Below, one piece after another: positions 1 through 8,308 of a stretch of 64,000 nucleotides of DNA (position 1 is its first letter; each line of letters begins with the position of its first letter). The notes beneath the pieces were generated by a model. That model saw nothing but the letters and a program-made list of their open reading frames with translations. It searched no databases and had not been told where the DNA came from. The translations under genes and the position numbers were made by a program. This DNA is from Faecalibacter macacae (GTDB taxonomy: Bacteria > Bacteroidota > Bacteroidia > Flavobacteriales > Weeksellaceae): NCBI RefSeq assembly GCF_003687725.1, contig NZ_RDOJ01000004.1, positions 62,001-126,000 on the forward strand. Direction: 5' to 3'.

Positions 1-19
1 AATGCTAATGGCTGTTTTG

Positions 20-394
20 TTATAAATTGATTTTTACTTCTTCTAATTGATCAATTTCTTCTTGTGAAAATACACGATAATTGACTTTAAATGTTTTTCC
101 CAACGGAACTTCTAATGAAAATCCGCCTGCTCCGATAGCATCAATTACATCTAATTCAAAATGTGCATGTTTCCAATATTCAAATAAATCTTTATCAACC
201 CAAAATTCACAATCTTCAATTGTACCGATACAAACATCTTTGTATCGAAGATAATATTCACCTTTTTTGAAACATTGAGGTTGAGTTCCTTCGCAACATC
301 CACCAGCTTGATAAAACATCAAATCGCCATGTTTTGTTTTCAAAGTTTCTATTAATTCTTTGGCTTTGTCTGTACAATCTACTCTCGAAATCAT
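20..394 (-). CDS. DUF779 family protein
   Basis: A 124-residue protein that I recognise as DUF779, a small family of unknown biochemical role usually found beside aldehyde dehydrogenases. It has a cysteine-rich segment near residues 32-41 (GGCCEGTQPQC), a typical place for metal binding or redox chemistry, and an acidic/aromatic middle. It is the last visible gene of a minus-strand operon after an aldehyde dehydrogenase and a zinc alcohol dehydrogenase, 10 bp downstream of the latter. The context suggests an accessory role in alcohol or aldehyde oxidation. No signal peptide is seen, so it is probably cytoplasmic. The family call is fairly secure; the function is unknown. Confidence 0.85.
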   Translation of the reverse strand: MISRVDCTDKAKELIETLKTKHGDLMFYQAGGCCEGTQPQCFKKGEYYLRYKDVCIGTIEDCEFWVDKDLFEYWKHAHFELDVIDAIGAGGFSLEVPLGKTFKVNYRVFSQEEIDQLEEVKINL

Positions 395-404
395 GTGAAA
401 TTAA

Positions 405-1448
405 TTAAGTTAAATCGTTTGTGATGATAACTTTAATGGCTTTCTCTTTAGCACCATTTTTAAATACATCCCATGCTTTGTCAATTTCTGAAAGTTTAAA
501 TTGATGCGTAATAATTTTATCTAAGTTAAACTTATTTGCAGCAGTACTTTTAATTAACATTGGAGTTGTATTGGTATTTACTAATCCTGTACGAACTGTA
601 ATGTTTTTAATCCATAACTTTTCGATATCAAAAGTTACACTTTTTCCGTGTACACCAACGTTAGCGATGTATCCACCAGGTTTGATAATTTTCTGACAAA
701 TATCCCAAGTTGAAGGAACACCTACAGCTTCGATAGCAACATCAACACCTTCCTCAAATAATTCTAACACTTTAGCCACAGCATCGCTAGAACCAGAATT
801 TATGACATCTGTAGCGCCTAATTCTTTTGAAAGTTCTAAACGATTATCATCTAAATCAATCATAATAATTCGTGATGGCGAATACAATTGAGCCGTAATT
901 AATACAGATAAACCTACTGGACCAGCACCAATAATAGCAATTGTGTCACCAGGTTTTACATTACCGTATTGAACTCCAATCTCATGGCCGGTTGGCAAAA
1001 TATCACTGATTAATACAGCATTGTCGTCGCTAATAGTTTCTGGAATTTTATATAAACTATTATCTGCATGCGGAATACGTACATATTCGGCTTGCGTTCC
1101 GTCAATCATATATCCCAAAATCCAACTTCCGTCTTTACAATGTGAGTATAATTGTTTTTTACAATAATCGCATGATCCACAAACTGTAACACAAGAAATA
1201 ATCACTTTATCTCCGACTTTAAAATTGGTTACACTATCACCAATTTGTTCGATGATTCCGATTCCTTCGTGACCAAGAATTCTACCTGATTCAACTTCAG
1301 GATTTTTACCTTTATAAATTCCTAAATCAGTTCCACAAATAGTTGTTTTTAAAACCTTAACGATGGCATCTGTTGGTTTTAGAATTTCTGGTTTTGGAAC
1401 TTCTATAAGAGCGATATCATGCTCTCCGTTGTATACTAAAGCTTTCAT
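405..1448 (-). CDS. zinc-dependent alcohol dehydrogenase (MDR family)
   Basis: A 347-residue medium-chain dehydrogenase/reductase. Catalytic zinc ligands are visible as Cys38 (TTICGTD) and His60-Glu61 (GHEG). The structural zinc site is Cys90, Cys93, Cys96 and Cys104. A Rossmann fold follows (IIGAGPVGLS, then an acidic IDLDDNR that favours NAD over NADP). It should interconvert a primary or secondary alcohol and its aldehyde or ketone; the substrate cannot be read from sequence. It lies 27 bp downstream of an aldehyde dehydrogenase and 10 bp upstream of a DUF779 gene, so the three genes probably form one operon that oxidises an alcohol to an acid. Length is normal for the family. Confidence 0.9.
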   Translation of the reverse strand: MKALVYNGEHDIALIEVPKPEILKPTDAIVKVLKTTICGTDLGIYKGKNPEVESGRILGHEGIGIIEQIGDSVTNFKVGDKVIISCVTVCGSCDYCKKQLYSHCKDGSWILGYMIDGTQAEYVRIPHADNSLYKIPETISDDNAVLISDILPTGHEIGVQYGNVKPGDTIAIIGAGPVGLSVLITAQLYSPSRIIMIDLDDNRLELSKELGATDVINSGSSDAVAKVLELFEEGVDVAIEAVGVPSTWDICQKIIKPGGYIANVGVHGKSVTFDIEKLWIKNITVRTGLVNTNTTPMLIKSTAANKFNLDKIITHQFKLSEIDKAWDVFKNGAKEKAIKVIITNDLT

Positions 1449-1475
1449 TTTTATACTATTTTGGTTGTTATTTGC

Positions 1476-2981
1476 TTAGAAGAATCCAAGCTTTTTCTTG
1501 CTGTAAGAAACAAGCATGTTTTTAGTTTGACGATAATGATCTAACATCATTTTATGATTTTCTCGTCCGATTCCTGATAATTTGTAACCTCCAAATGGAG
1601 CACCAGCAGGGTAACTATGGTATTGATTGACCCAAACTCGTCCAGCTTGTATTGCTCTTGGAATTTGATACAATTGATGTGCGTCTCTTGTCCAAACTCC
1701 AGCTCCTAAACCATATATTGTATCATTTGCAATTTCTAAAGCTTCGGCTTCATCTTTAAATGTTGTAACGGCTAATACAGGTCCAAAAATTTCTTCTTGG
1801 AACACACGCATTTTGTTATGTCCTTTTAATAAAGTTGGTTTGATGTAATATCCATTTTCAATATCACCAGATAATTGGTTAGCATCTCCACCTGTTAAAA
1901 CTTCAGCTCCTTCTTCTTTCCCAAGTTTGATGTAACCCAAAATCTTTTCATACTGAATTTGAGAAGCTTGTGCACCGATCATCGTTTCAGGATCTAAAGG
2001 ATTTCCTGCTTTAATTGCATTAACACGACCAATAACTTTTTCAATGAATTTATCATATATAGATTCTTGAATTAATAAACGAGAAGGACAAGTACAAATT
2101 TCACCTTGATTAAGAGCAAATAAAACGGCACCTTCAATCGCTTTATCTAAAAAGTCATCTTCATGATCCATCACAGATTCAAAGAAGATATTTGGTGATT
2201 TACCACCTAATTCTAATGTAACTGGAATAATATTTTCAGTCGCATATTGCATTACAAAACGACCTGTAGTAGTAGATCCTGTAAAAGCAGCCTTAGAAAC
2301 TTTAGGATTTGTAACCAAAGCGCGACCTAATTCAGACCCAAAACCATTGACAATATTTACGACTCCTGGAGGTAATAAATCTCCAATAATTTCGAATAGA
2401 TAAAGAATTGAAATAGGAGTAGATTCAGCTGGTTTAAGAACCACACAGTTTGCAGCTGCAAGTGCTGGAGCTAATTTCCAAACGGCCATTAAAATTGGGA
2501 AGTTCCATGGAATAATTTGAGCAACTACACCAATTGGTTCATGAACGATGATTGATACAGTATCTTTATCTAATTCGTTTAAAGAACCTTCTTCAGCACG
2601 AATAACAGAAGCAAAATATCTGAAATGATCAATAGCTAAAGGAATATCAGCATTTAATGTTTCACGAACTGGTTTTCCGTTATCATATGTTTCAACAGCA
2701 GCAATATCTTGTAAATGCTGTTCCATACGATCGGCAATTTTATTCAATAAAATACTTCTTTCAGTTGGTGAAGTTTGACTCCAGGTTTTAAACGCTTCAT
2801 GTGCAGCATCTACAGCAAGAGTCAAATCTTCTTCGGAAGAATGGGCTGCTTGTGCAAAAACTTTTCCAGTTAAAGGTGTAATTACATCAAAATAATTACC
2901 GTTAACTGGCGCAGTAAATTTACCGTTAATGTAGTTGTCGTATTTTTCTTTTAGTTGTGGAAGGTTTACTAGATTCCCCAT
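1476..2981 (-). CDS. NAD-dependent aldehyde dehydrogenase (AldB/ExaC-like)
   Basis: A 501-residue ALDH-superfamily enzyme oxidising an aldehyde to its carboxylic acid. The general base is Glu257 in LELGGKSPN and the nucleophile is Cys296 in [11 protein letters not shown]. The double-cysteine ECTCPSR style is typical of the acetaldehyde dehydrogenase AldB/ExaC branch. The cofactor region PWNFP and the GSTTTGR turn are intact. It is the first gene of the ALDH-ADH-DUF779 operon. The upstream 140 bp, shared with tmRNA on the other strand, is AT-rich and shows no convincing TAnnTTTG box for this gene. Acetaldehyde or a related short aldehyde is a likely substrate by family, but this is inference. 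Confidence 0.92.
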   Translation of the reverse strand: MGNLVNLPQLKEKYDNYINGKFTAPVNGNYFDVITPLTGKVFAQAAHSSEEDLTLAVDAAHEAFKTWSQTSPTERSILLNKIADRMEQHLQDIAAVETYDNGKPVRETLNADIPLAIDHFRYFASVIRAEEGSLNELDKDTVSIIVHEPIGVVAQIIPWNFPILMAVWKLAPALAAANCVVLKPAESTPISILYLFEIIGDLLPPGVVNIVNGFGSELGRALVTNPKVSKAAFTGSTTTGRFVMQYATENIIPVTLELGGKSPNIFFESVMDHEDDFLDKAIEGAVLFALNQGEICTCPSRLLIQESIYDKFIEKVIGRVNAIKAGNPLDPETMIGAQASQIQYEKILGYIKLGKEEGAEVLTGGDANQLSGDIENGYYIKPTLLKGHNKMRVFQEEIFGPVLAVTTFKDEAEALEIANDTIYGLGAGVWTRDAHQLYQIPRAIQAGRVWVNQYHSYPAGAPFGGYKLSGIGRENHKMMLDHYRQTKNMLVSYSKKKLGFF

Positions 2982-3054
2982 AATTATTTGTAGTTTAATG
3001 TTTTAATACTATTACAATATAATATTTAATATTTGTAAAATATGTTTAGAAAAA

Positions 3055-3088
3055 GTTAATTAACATTGGTATAAAATTTGTAATTTTG
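3055..3088 (+). promoter_or_regulatory. tmRNA promoter
   Basis: A perfect Bacteroidota -7 element TAATTTTG lies at 3081-3088. The -33 region (about 3055-3060, GTTAAT) is weak. Transcription would start near 3094, leaving about 30 nt of leader to be removed by RNase P before the mature tmRNA 5' end at 3124. Confidence 0.55.
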
Positions 3089-3123
3089 TCATTCGTCTGT
3101 TGCACAGATGGACTTATCTAAAT

Positions 3124-3517
3124 GGGGTTGACTGGTTTTGACAGCAAGTCCAATGGGTAAGTAAGCATGCAGTGAAATGTTGTGTACTCACTTTAATCAG
3201 GCACTTCGACTTTTTAACTGGCAACGAAGAGTACGCTTTAGCTGCATAATCCGAATTATAGTAGGATTCGCTTTTATCCGTATTAGATACGGAAGCTGAA
3301 TATCCCTCAGAAGCCTTGACTTACGGCGTCTGATCAAGGGATACGGGAAAGTAAGAATAGGGATTCTGATGTTTCTAAGGAATCTTGAAATTTTAGAAAA
3401 TAAGCGTATGACAGGGTGTTTGTTCTCAGGATTACGCCGACAATTAAAAACAAACTAAGCATGTAGAAAGCTTATTTGTTGCTTGTTTGGACGCGGGTTC
3501 GAATCCCGCCAGCTCCA
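3124..3517 (+). ncRNA. ssrA: tmRNA (transfer-messenger RNA)
   Basis: This one-piece tmRNA rescues stalled ribosomes together with SmpB. The 5' end GGGGTTG (3124-3130) pairs with CAGCTCC (3510-3516) to form the acceptor stem. The T arm is GCGGG-TTCGAAT-CCCGC at 3493-3509, and A3517 is the discriminator; CCA is not encoded (CAA follows). The mRNA-like part carries a tag reading frame at 3220-3249 ending in TAA. Total length is 394 nt, normal for the class. A strong terminator follows 14 nt downstream. I see no repeated copy of the 3' end nearby, so no integrated element uses this common attachment site. Confidence 0.96.
3220..3249 (+). other. tmRNA proteolysis-tag reading frame
   Basis: Codons GGC AAC GAA GAG TAC GCT TTA GCT GCA TAA encode GNEEYALAA, so the full tag with the charged alanine is (A)GNEEYALAA. 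The end YALAA is the usual degradation signal for ClpXP and related proteases. An A sits four bases before the resume codon, a position normally conserved for setting the frame. Confidence 0.85.
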
Positions 3518-3530
3518 CAACTTATAAGAG

Positions 3531-3566
3531 AATCCCTTGTTTCGAAAGAGATAAGGGATTTTTAAT
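3531..3566 (+). terminator. terminator after tmRNA
   Basis: AATCCCTT (3531-3538) pairs with AAGGGATT (3553-3560) and is followed by a T-rich tail. It is placed just after the tmRNA 3' end. Confidence 0.8.
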
Positions 3567-3728
3567 TTACGATTTTTACCAATTAGGTTTAAAACCGTTC
3601 CCTAATTTATCCCCTAAAGATTTCTTGTTAATTTAATATGACATATTCTCATCATATTTTTTTCATTCTTTAAAACTATCTTATCTTAGTCGAAGAATTA
3701 ATTTTTCTAAGACAGAATAGAATAAAAG

Positions 3729-4421
3729 ATGAGCTCGTACGAATATTACAATTTTCCAATTCAGTTAGTGAAAGGATTTTTAGATGATTCTAAAAAAGTA
3801 TTAATAGATATTTCACATTACTGTATTTACCGTGTTTTCTTTGACAATTTTGAGAAATATTCTGGATCTTTTACAGGTTATCAACAAGCTTGTCAAGATT
3901 TCGGGATTGAATTTAAAAATATTGCAGCAGCGTACCAAAATGGTAAAAATTTATACGACGCAACAATAGAAAAAAGTCCTATGGTCGGAATGAGTTCTGA
4001 GATGTATTGGGATTATTTTAATAACGATAAATCGGAATTAGAGAAAATGTTACTATTAGGAGATTTAGCTTTTAAGAGTATTTTGGGTTCTAAATCTTAT
4101 ATCAAATTAGATAATAAATATTGGTTTAGTCGTATTGACGGAAATGTAAAGTCGATTGATAAAGAGTTATTATCTGAAAAAGTTAAACGTTACTATAACG
4201 AATATCAAACAAAAAAGATAAAAAATAGATTAATAGCTGATTGGGGATTAGCTTCATATTCTCGTTACAACAGAGGTTTTTACATAAGTTATAAAATGTC
4301 TTTAGACGATTTAGCTTATCATGCAGAAAGGATTCGTAAATCTTCGCAAGACAAAAAGATTAAGGCAGATGTACAGAGTGCGCACGAGAAAGCTATGGCG
4401 CGATTAGCACAAGAAAATTAA
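3729..4421 (+). CDS. conserved hypothetical protein, 230 aa
   Basis: I do not recognise this protein. It is 230 residues long with no signal peptide or clear membrane span. It is rich in Tyr, Lys and Asp, and the second half is helical and charged. The C-terminus (KKIKADVQSAHEKAMARLAQEN) looks like a short coiled coil. It is followed 18 bp later by a Coa1-like membrane protein in the same direction, so the two are probably co-transcribed. The unusual upstream DNA holds no TAnnTTTG box. The start is the first ATG after in-frame stops. Function unknown; a cytoplasmic partner of the downstream membrane protein is a guess based only on neighbourhood. Confidence 0.8.
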   Translation: MSSYEYYNFPIQLVKGFLDDSKKVLIDISHYCIYRVFFDNFEKYSGSFTGYQQACQDFGIEFKNIAAAYQNGKNLYDATIEKSPMVGMSSEMYWDYFNNDKSELEKMLLLGDLAFKSILGSKSYIKLDNKYWFSRIDGNVKSIDKELLSEKVKRYYNEYQTKKIKNRLIADWGLASYSRYNRGFYISYKMSLDDLAYHAERIRKSSQDKKIKADVQSAHEKAMARLAQEN

Positions 4422-4439
4422 CTAATATAACCTATACTT

Positions 4440-4874
4440 ATGACAGATTTTGATAATGAATTAGTAAAATCAAAAAGCTGGTTCAGTAGAAATTGGAAAT
4501 GGGCAGTTCCGCTTGGATGTTTATCTACTATCGGTTTGTTTTTTGTCTTATTATTTGGAGGAATATTTTTTGGTGTAACAAAAATGATGGGTAGTAATGA
4601 CGGAACGACACAAGCTATTTCTATAATCAATCAAGATCCGAATATCAAAAGTAAATTAGGTGATAATATTGAAACTGACGGAATGTTTAGTGGAAATATT
4701 TCTACTTCTAACGATACAGGTGAAATGAACATTTCTGTTCCTGTTAAAGGTTCTAAAGGAACGGGAAAAGCGATTATCGTTGCCGAAAAAGAATTTGATA
4801 AATGGAATTATGAAAAAATAGCTGTTCAGATAGATGAAACAGGAGAAGTAATTCAGATTCAAAAACAATATTAA
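4440..4874 (+). CDS. Coa1/Tim21-like membrane protein
   Basis: A 144-residue protein with a short cytoplasmic N-terminus holding the motif RNWKWAVPLGCL, one membrane helix at about residues 24-49, and a 95-residue soluble domain. The RNWKW-PxGCL signature and overall layout match bacterial proteins annotated as cytochrome c oxidase assembly factor 1 (Coa1) family, which share a Tim21-type fold. In mitochondria Coa1 helps assemble cytochrome oxidase. No oxidase gene is nearby here, so that role is not supported by context. It probably forms an operon with the preceding unknown gene and ends at a shared hairpin terminator. Confidence 0.65.
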   Translation: MTDFDNELVKSKSWFSRNWKWAVPLGCLSTIGLFFVLLFGGIFFGVTKMMGSNDGTTQAISIINQDPNIKSKLGDNIETDGMFSGNISTSNDTGEMNISVPVKGSKGTGKAIIVAEKEFDKWNYEKIAVQIDETGEVIQIQKQY

Positions 4875-4903
4875 AAAAGGTTGAGCATTGCTCAACCTTT
4901 TTA
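4875..4903. terminator. bidirectional terminator
   Basis: AAAGGTTGAG (4877-4886) pairs with CTCAACCTTT (4891-4900). It has A-rich and T-rich flanks and lies between two convergent genes, so it can serve both strands. Confidence 0.85.
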
Positions 4904-4906
4904 TAT

Positions 4907-5851
4907 TTAATAATACATAATCGTTCTTTTGATTACATAATTAACATTCCCATTATTAGAAACTTCACACTTTGTCCAGTTTCCAACTGCATCAAATTGA
5001 TAGTTTAGATCATAAGTTTTTAATACAGATTTACCATTCTGAAAAGTCTGAACTTTAGCTGAGGTTATATTTTTTTGATTGTTAAAAACTAACTCTAATT
5101 TCAAATTTTGATTATGATCAAATTTTTGAAATTTTGAAATTCCAGATTCTAAATCATAAAAAGTAATTTGCTTACGATTATCAACAACTTCTTCTAAATA
5201 AATTGGTGTATTTTGATCATAAATGTAATATTTAGTTAATCCTTTTCTTCCGTCAAAAGATACCGTTTCTTCTTTAATTAGCTTACCTATTTTATTGTAA
5301 GTAAGTTTATTTTTGCTAGAAATAGCGTTATCTATTTTAGTTGTTATTTCATTTAATTTATTCGAATAACTAAAATCTGTTTGATAAATAGAAGTAGATG
5401 TTTTACTCTTTATGGTTTCGTTAAGTGAAGAAATATTTCCGTTAGTATTGTATTTAAAATCCTTTAAAGAAGCTACTCGCAAAGGATCTTCACCATTGTT
5501 AATAACTGTCGTCTTTTGTTCAATTAGTCGATTAGTAGAATTGTACAAATAATCAATATAACTATATATTCCAATTTTACCTTTATAGTCTAATGAATTA
5601 GTACGTTTGGTGATATTTCCTTTTTGATTAAAAATTAAACTAACTTGATTGTAAAATTCATTTTCAAGAAAAGGCAAAGTTGTTGTGTTTCCATTTGCAT
5701 CATAGGCAGTAGATGTAACTTTTTCTACATTTCCTTTTAGATGAAAATCACTTAATTGTACAAATGCTTGGTAATCGTTAATTATAATTTCTTGCGAAAA
5801 TCCTATTTGTAATCCAATTAAAATCAAAGTTATAGACAATATTTTTTTCAT
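4907..5851 (-). CDS. secreted YD-repeat-like protein
   Basis: A 314-residue protein with a signal peptide (MKKILSITLILIGLQIGFSQ, cleavage near residue 20). The body has several degenerate YD/RHS-like units: YDANGNTTT, FNQKGNITKRT, YNTNGNISSLN, YNKIGKLIKEET and FDAVGNWTKCEV. The last matches the terminal DxxGNW motif of secreted RHS-like proteins in Flavobacteriia. It is much shorter than true RHS toxins and has no toxin domain, so I read it as a small beta-strand envelope protein of unknown role. It stands alone, convergent with the Coa1-like gene and divergent from the baeRF-like gene. Confidence 0.7.
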   Translation of the reverse strand: MKKILSITLILIGLQIGFSQEIIINDYQAFVQLSDFHLKGNVEKVTSTAYDANGNTTTLPFLENEFYNQVSLIFNQKGNITKRTNSLDYKGKIGIYSYIDYLYNSTNRLIEQKTTVINNGEDPLRVASLKDFKYNTNGNISSLNETIKSKTSTSIYQTDFSYSNKLNEITTKIDNAISSKNKLTYNKIGKLIKEETVSFDGRKGLTKYYIYDQNTPIYLEEVVDNRKQITFYDLESGISKFQKFDHNQNLKLELVFNNQKNITSAKVQTFQNGKSVLKTYDLNYQFDAVGNWTKCEVSNNGNVNYVIKRTIMYY

Positions 5852-6030
5852 TTTAATAGTCGTTTTATGAAGTTGAATAACTGATTAATCAAATTTATCA
5901 TTTCTAATAGATTTATTGGTATTCAACTTATTTAATATTTAATTATTTGTTAAAGTGTTGATTATTAACATATGTAGTGAAAAATATTAGCTAACTTGAG
6001 TGAAATCAAACCAATTAAATAATTTCATTT

Positions 6031-7107
6031 ATGAGTATTAAAGACCAATTATTGACATTAGCCAATGAAACTAACTCACCTTGTATCACAATTGCTTTTA
6101 ACACACACCGCACAATTCCGGATAACCAACAAGATCCTATCAAATTAAAAAATTTGGTAAAAGAAGCGGAAGAAAGATTGTTAGAATCTTATACAAAAAG
6201 AGAAATTGCTGATATTTTAGAGAAATTAGAAGCTCTTCCAGATCAATTAGAAGTTCATAAAAACATAGAAAGTTTACATATATATTTATCTAAAGATACA
6301 TTCGAATTTATACGTACAAATATTCCTTTAACTAATGAAGGTGTTTGGATTGATGACACATTTGCGATTCGCCCACTAATTAAAGCAATGAATCGTGTAA
6401 CTGAATATTTAGTTCTTTATTTAACTAAAAAAGGGGTTCATTTATATGAAGCAATTAATGATTCGATAGTAAGAGAAATTGAAAATGAAGATTTTCCTTA
6501 CACAGAATCAAATTATAATTTAAGCCATTTATTTAGCGATACAGATACTCAGACAACTAAGATTAGAGAGTTTTATAATCAAATAGATAAAGCAGTACAA
6601 CGTGCAGATCCAGAAGGAACATTGCATTGTTTAGTTATTGCAACAGATGATAATTATGGATTGTTTATTTCTGAAGCTGATACGCCGAGTAAGTATTTAG
6701 GAAATATATCTACAGATTTTAATTCGCCTACTCAAAAACACGAGTTTATGGAAGCTGCTGGTGAGTTTATTAAGACAAATCAACACGAAAATAGAACAAA
6801 AGCAATCGATGAAATGAATGAAGCTGTAGGGAAAGGATTAGTACTTACAGATTTGGAAGAAATATATCAAGCTGCAATCGATGGTCGTGGCGATTTATTA
6901 ATTGTACATCAAGATTTTCAACAACCAGTACGAATGAAAGACGATCGTACCTTCGAGTTTGTTGATGATGCTACTGCTCCAGGAGTTGTAGACGATATTA
7001 TTAGTACAATTGCTTGGGAAGTAATTTCTAAAAAAGGTAAAGCAATTTTTACAGGACAAGAAGAGATAAAAGGTTTAGGTAATGTTGTATTAAAAACGCG
7101 TTACTAA
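6031..7107 (+). CDS. baeRF family protein (bacterial homologue of archaeo-eukaryotic release factor)
   Basis: A 358-residue cytoplasmic protein. I recognise features of the baeRF group: an N-terminal helical region, a central RNase-H-like eRF1 domain-2 region, and a C-terminal eRF1 domain-3 signature with AAIDGRGDLLIV (about residue 290) and a terminal GLGNVVLKTRY segment. Bacterial eRF1-like proteins are thought to act in ribosome rescue or stress, but this branch is not experimentally defined to my knowledge. Its gene stands alone, divergent from the YD-like gene and convergent with an acetyltransferase that shares its terminator. The family call is moderate and the function open. Confidence 0.6.
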   Translation: MSIKDQLLTLANETNSPCITIAFNTHRTIPDNQQDPIKLKNLVKEAEERLLESYTKREIADILEKLEALPDQLEVHKNIESLHIYLSKDTFEFIRTNIPLTNEGVWIDDTFAIRPLIKAMNRVTEYLVLYLTKKGVHLYEAINDSIVREIENEDFPYTESNYNLSHLFSDTDTQTTKIREFYNQIDKAVQRADPEGTLHCLVIATDDNYGLFISEADTPSKYLGNISTDFNSPTQKHEFMEAAGEFIKTNQHENRTKAIDEMNEAVGKGLVLTDLEEIYQAAIDGRGDLLIVHQDFQQPVRMKDDRTFEFVDDATAPGVVDDIISTIAWEVISKKGKAIFTGQEEIKGLGNVVLKTRY

Positions 7108-7130
7108 TATTTATATTTGTTATAGTTTTT

Positions 7131-7163
7131 AAAGGATTCAAGTTATAATCTTGAATCCTTTTT
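7131..7163. terminator. bidirectional terminator overlapping an acetyltransferase 3' end
   Basis: AAAGGATTCAAG (7131-7142) pairs with CTTGAATCCTTT (7150-7161). The right arm lies inside the last codons of the convergent minus-strand gene, so one hairpin ends both transcripts. Confidence 0.85.
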
Positions 7164-7685
7164 AAAATCATACCAAAAGCATTTTGTGTTTGTATCTTCT
7201 AGGATAAATTCATCCGAAATCTCGAATCCAACTTTTTCTAAAACATTTCTAGACGCTTCATTCATTTGATGCGTCATTGCGTGAATATTAAACTGTTTTA
7301 GCGCTTCATTATAATACATTAAACAAGCCCTTGCAGCTTCTGTAGCATAACCTTTATCCCAAGCTTCCTTTTTTAATCGATAGCCAAAATCTAAATATTT
7401 AGAATGATTGTTGTAAGATTCTTCAATAAATTTAAATCCAGTCCACCCAATAAATTTAAAAGTACTTTTTTCAATTACTGCGACTCTACCAATCCCGAAT
7501 TTACTGTATTGTAATCGAATAGAATTAAGTAAATTGATTGCTTCATCAATACTTTTTAATGGCTTATCTCTCAAATATGTATGTACTTCTGGTTGAGAAT
7601 CCATTTCAAAAAACTCAAAAGTATCTTCTAAGGTTATTGGTCTAATAATGAGTCTCTCAGTTTCTAAAAAAGGTAAATATTTCAT
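7143..7685 (-). CDS. GNAT-family N-acetyltransferase (RimJ/RimL-like)
   Basis: A 180-residue GCN5-related acetyltransferase. The N-terminus LETERLIIRPITLEDTFEFF is the classic RimJ/RimL-type start. The acetyl-CoA binding region is around residues 99-118 (YRLKKEAWDKGYATEAARAC) and the C-terminal motif is NEASRNVLEKVGFE. It would transfer an acetyl group from acetyl-CoA to a protein N-terminus or a small molecule; the substrate is not predictable. It is a single gene. A weak promoter may lie at 7709-7737, where the minus strand reads TAGTTTTTG with a TTTA about 16 bp upstream. Confidence 0.9.
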   Translation of the reverse strand: MKYLPFLETERLIIRPITLEDTFEFFEMDSQPEVHTYLRDKPLKSIDEAINLLNSIRLQYSKFGIGRVAVIEKSTFKFIGWTGFKFIEESYNNHSKYLDFGYRLKKEAWDKGYATEAARACLMYYNEALKQFNIHAMTHQMNEASRNVLEKVGFEISDEFILEDTNTKCFWYDFKKDSRL

Positions 7686-7783
7686 AGGATATTTTTAATA
7701 ATTCCTCTCAAAAACTAACCCAATTCTTGTCTATAAAAGTTAATTTTATTACTAAATTCATTTAAAATCAATGTATTATGTTT

Positions 7784-7918
7784 GGGCGTTCCCTTCGGGC
7801 GGGCTTTCCGTTTCAATCTTTGCTATTGTTTTATTTATAGTAGTTAATTTGTTAATCTCAGCCTATCGAAGAATCTATAAGTTATTAGCAAAGGATTTCC
7901 ACTACAATCCCTAACGCA
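7784..7918. repeat. Flavobacteriia-type interspersed repeat remnant
   Basis: The left end TGGGCGTTCCCTTCGGGCGG is followed by GCTTTCCG. The right end AAAGGATTTCCACTACAATC is followed by CCTAACGC. Both resemble the two ends of an intergenic repeat I recall as common in Flavobacteriia genomes. About 60 bp of unrelated AT-rich sequence separates them here. The left part can fold around CCC-TTC-GGG. GC content is clearly higher than in the surroundings. Confidence 0.6.
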
Positions 7919-7930
7919 TTTTTTAATTTT

Positions 7931-8021
<91 letters not shown>

Positions 8022-8028
8022 TTTTGCT

Positions 8029-8051
8029 GTCACTCTGAGCTTGTCGAAGAG
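8029..8051. repeat. REP-like hairpin
   Basis: The segment GTCACTCTGAGCTTGTCGAA followed by GAG resembles a repetitive extragenic element widespread in Bacteroidota. ACTCT and AGAGT (ending at 8052) can pair. Confidence 0.5.
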
Positions 8052-8196
8052 TTCTAAATTTCGCCATTTCAAGTGAAAATCTTTGATTTTTGTATCGAGA
8101 AATTAGACGAAATATTTTTTAATAAGCTAAGAATATTAGCAAAACGTCAAGCTGAATTCATTTCAACTTCTCATCTTTACAAAACAAAATGATGAG

Positions 8197-8217
8197 ATCC
8201 TGAGACAATTTTAGGAT
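8197..8217. repeat. REP-like hairpin
   Basis: ATCCTGA (8197-8203) pairs with TTAGGAT (8211-8217) with one G-T pair, flanked by GATGAG and GACAAG. This is the usual shape of the ATCCTGA/TCAGGAT intergenic repeats of Flavobacteriia. Confidence 0.5.
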
Positions 8218-8229
8218 GACAAGTATATA

Positions 8230-8260
8230 AAAATAAAAAGCCTCGCAAAATGCGAGGCTT
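8230..8260 (-). terminator. leuS terminator
   Basis: On the minus strand AAGCCTCGCA (8260-8251) and TGCGAGGCTT (8247-8238) form a 10-bp stem with a 3-nt loop, followed by a T-rich tail. It lies about 50 bp after the leuS stop. Confidence 0.85.
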
Positions 8261-8308
8261 AATATTATAATAACGAATCTCGAACTTCGAGAAGCTAATT
8301 TCTAAATC

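Noticed and set aside
2982-3123. Riboswitch or second RNA between ALDH and tmRNA genes
   Set aside because: Only AT-rich sequence without a stable fold; I see just the tmRNA promoter.
3510-3728. Integrated element at the tmRNA 3' end
   Set aside because: No direct repeat of the tmRNA end, no integrase, and normal-looking flanking genes.
4418-4895. Minus-strand frames antisense to the Coa1-like gene
   Set aside because: The plus-strand frame has the RNWKW family motif and correct terminator placement.
4907-5851. RHS-type polymorphic toxin
   Set aside because: Far too short, no toxin domain, no immunity gene; only degenerate YD-like units.
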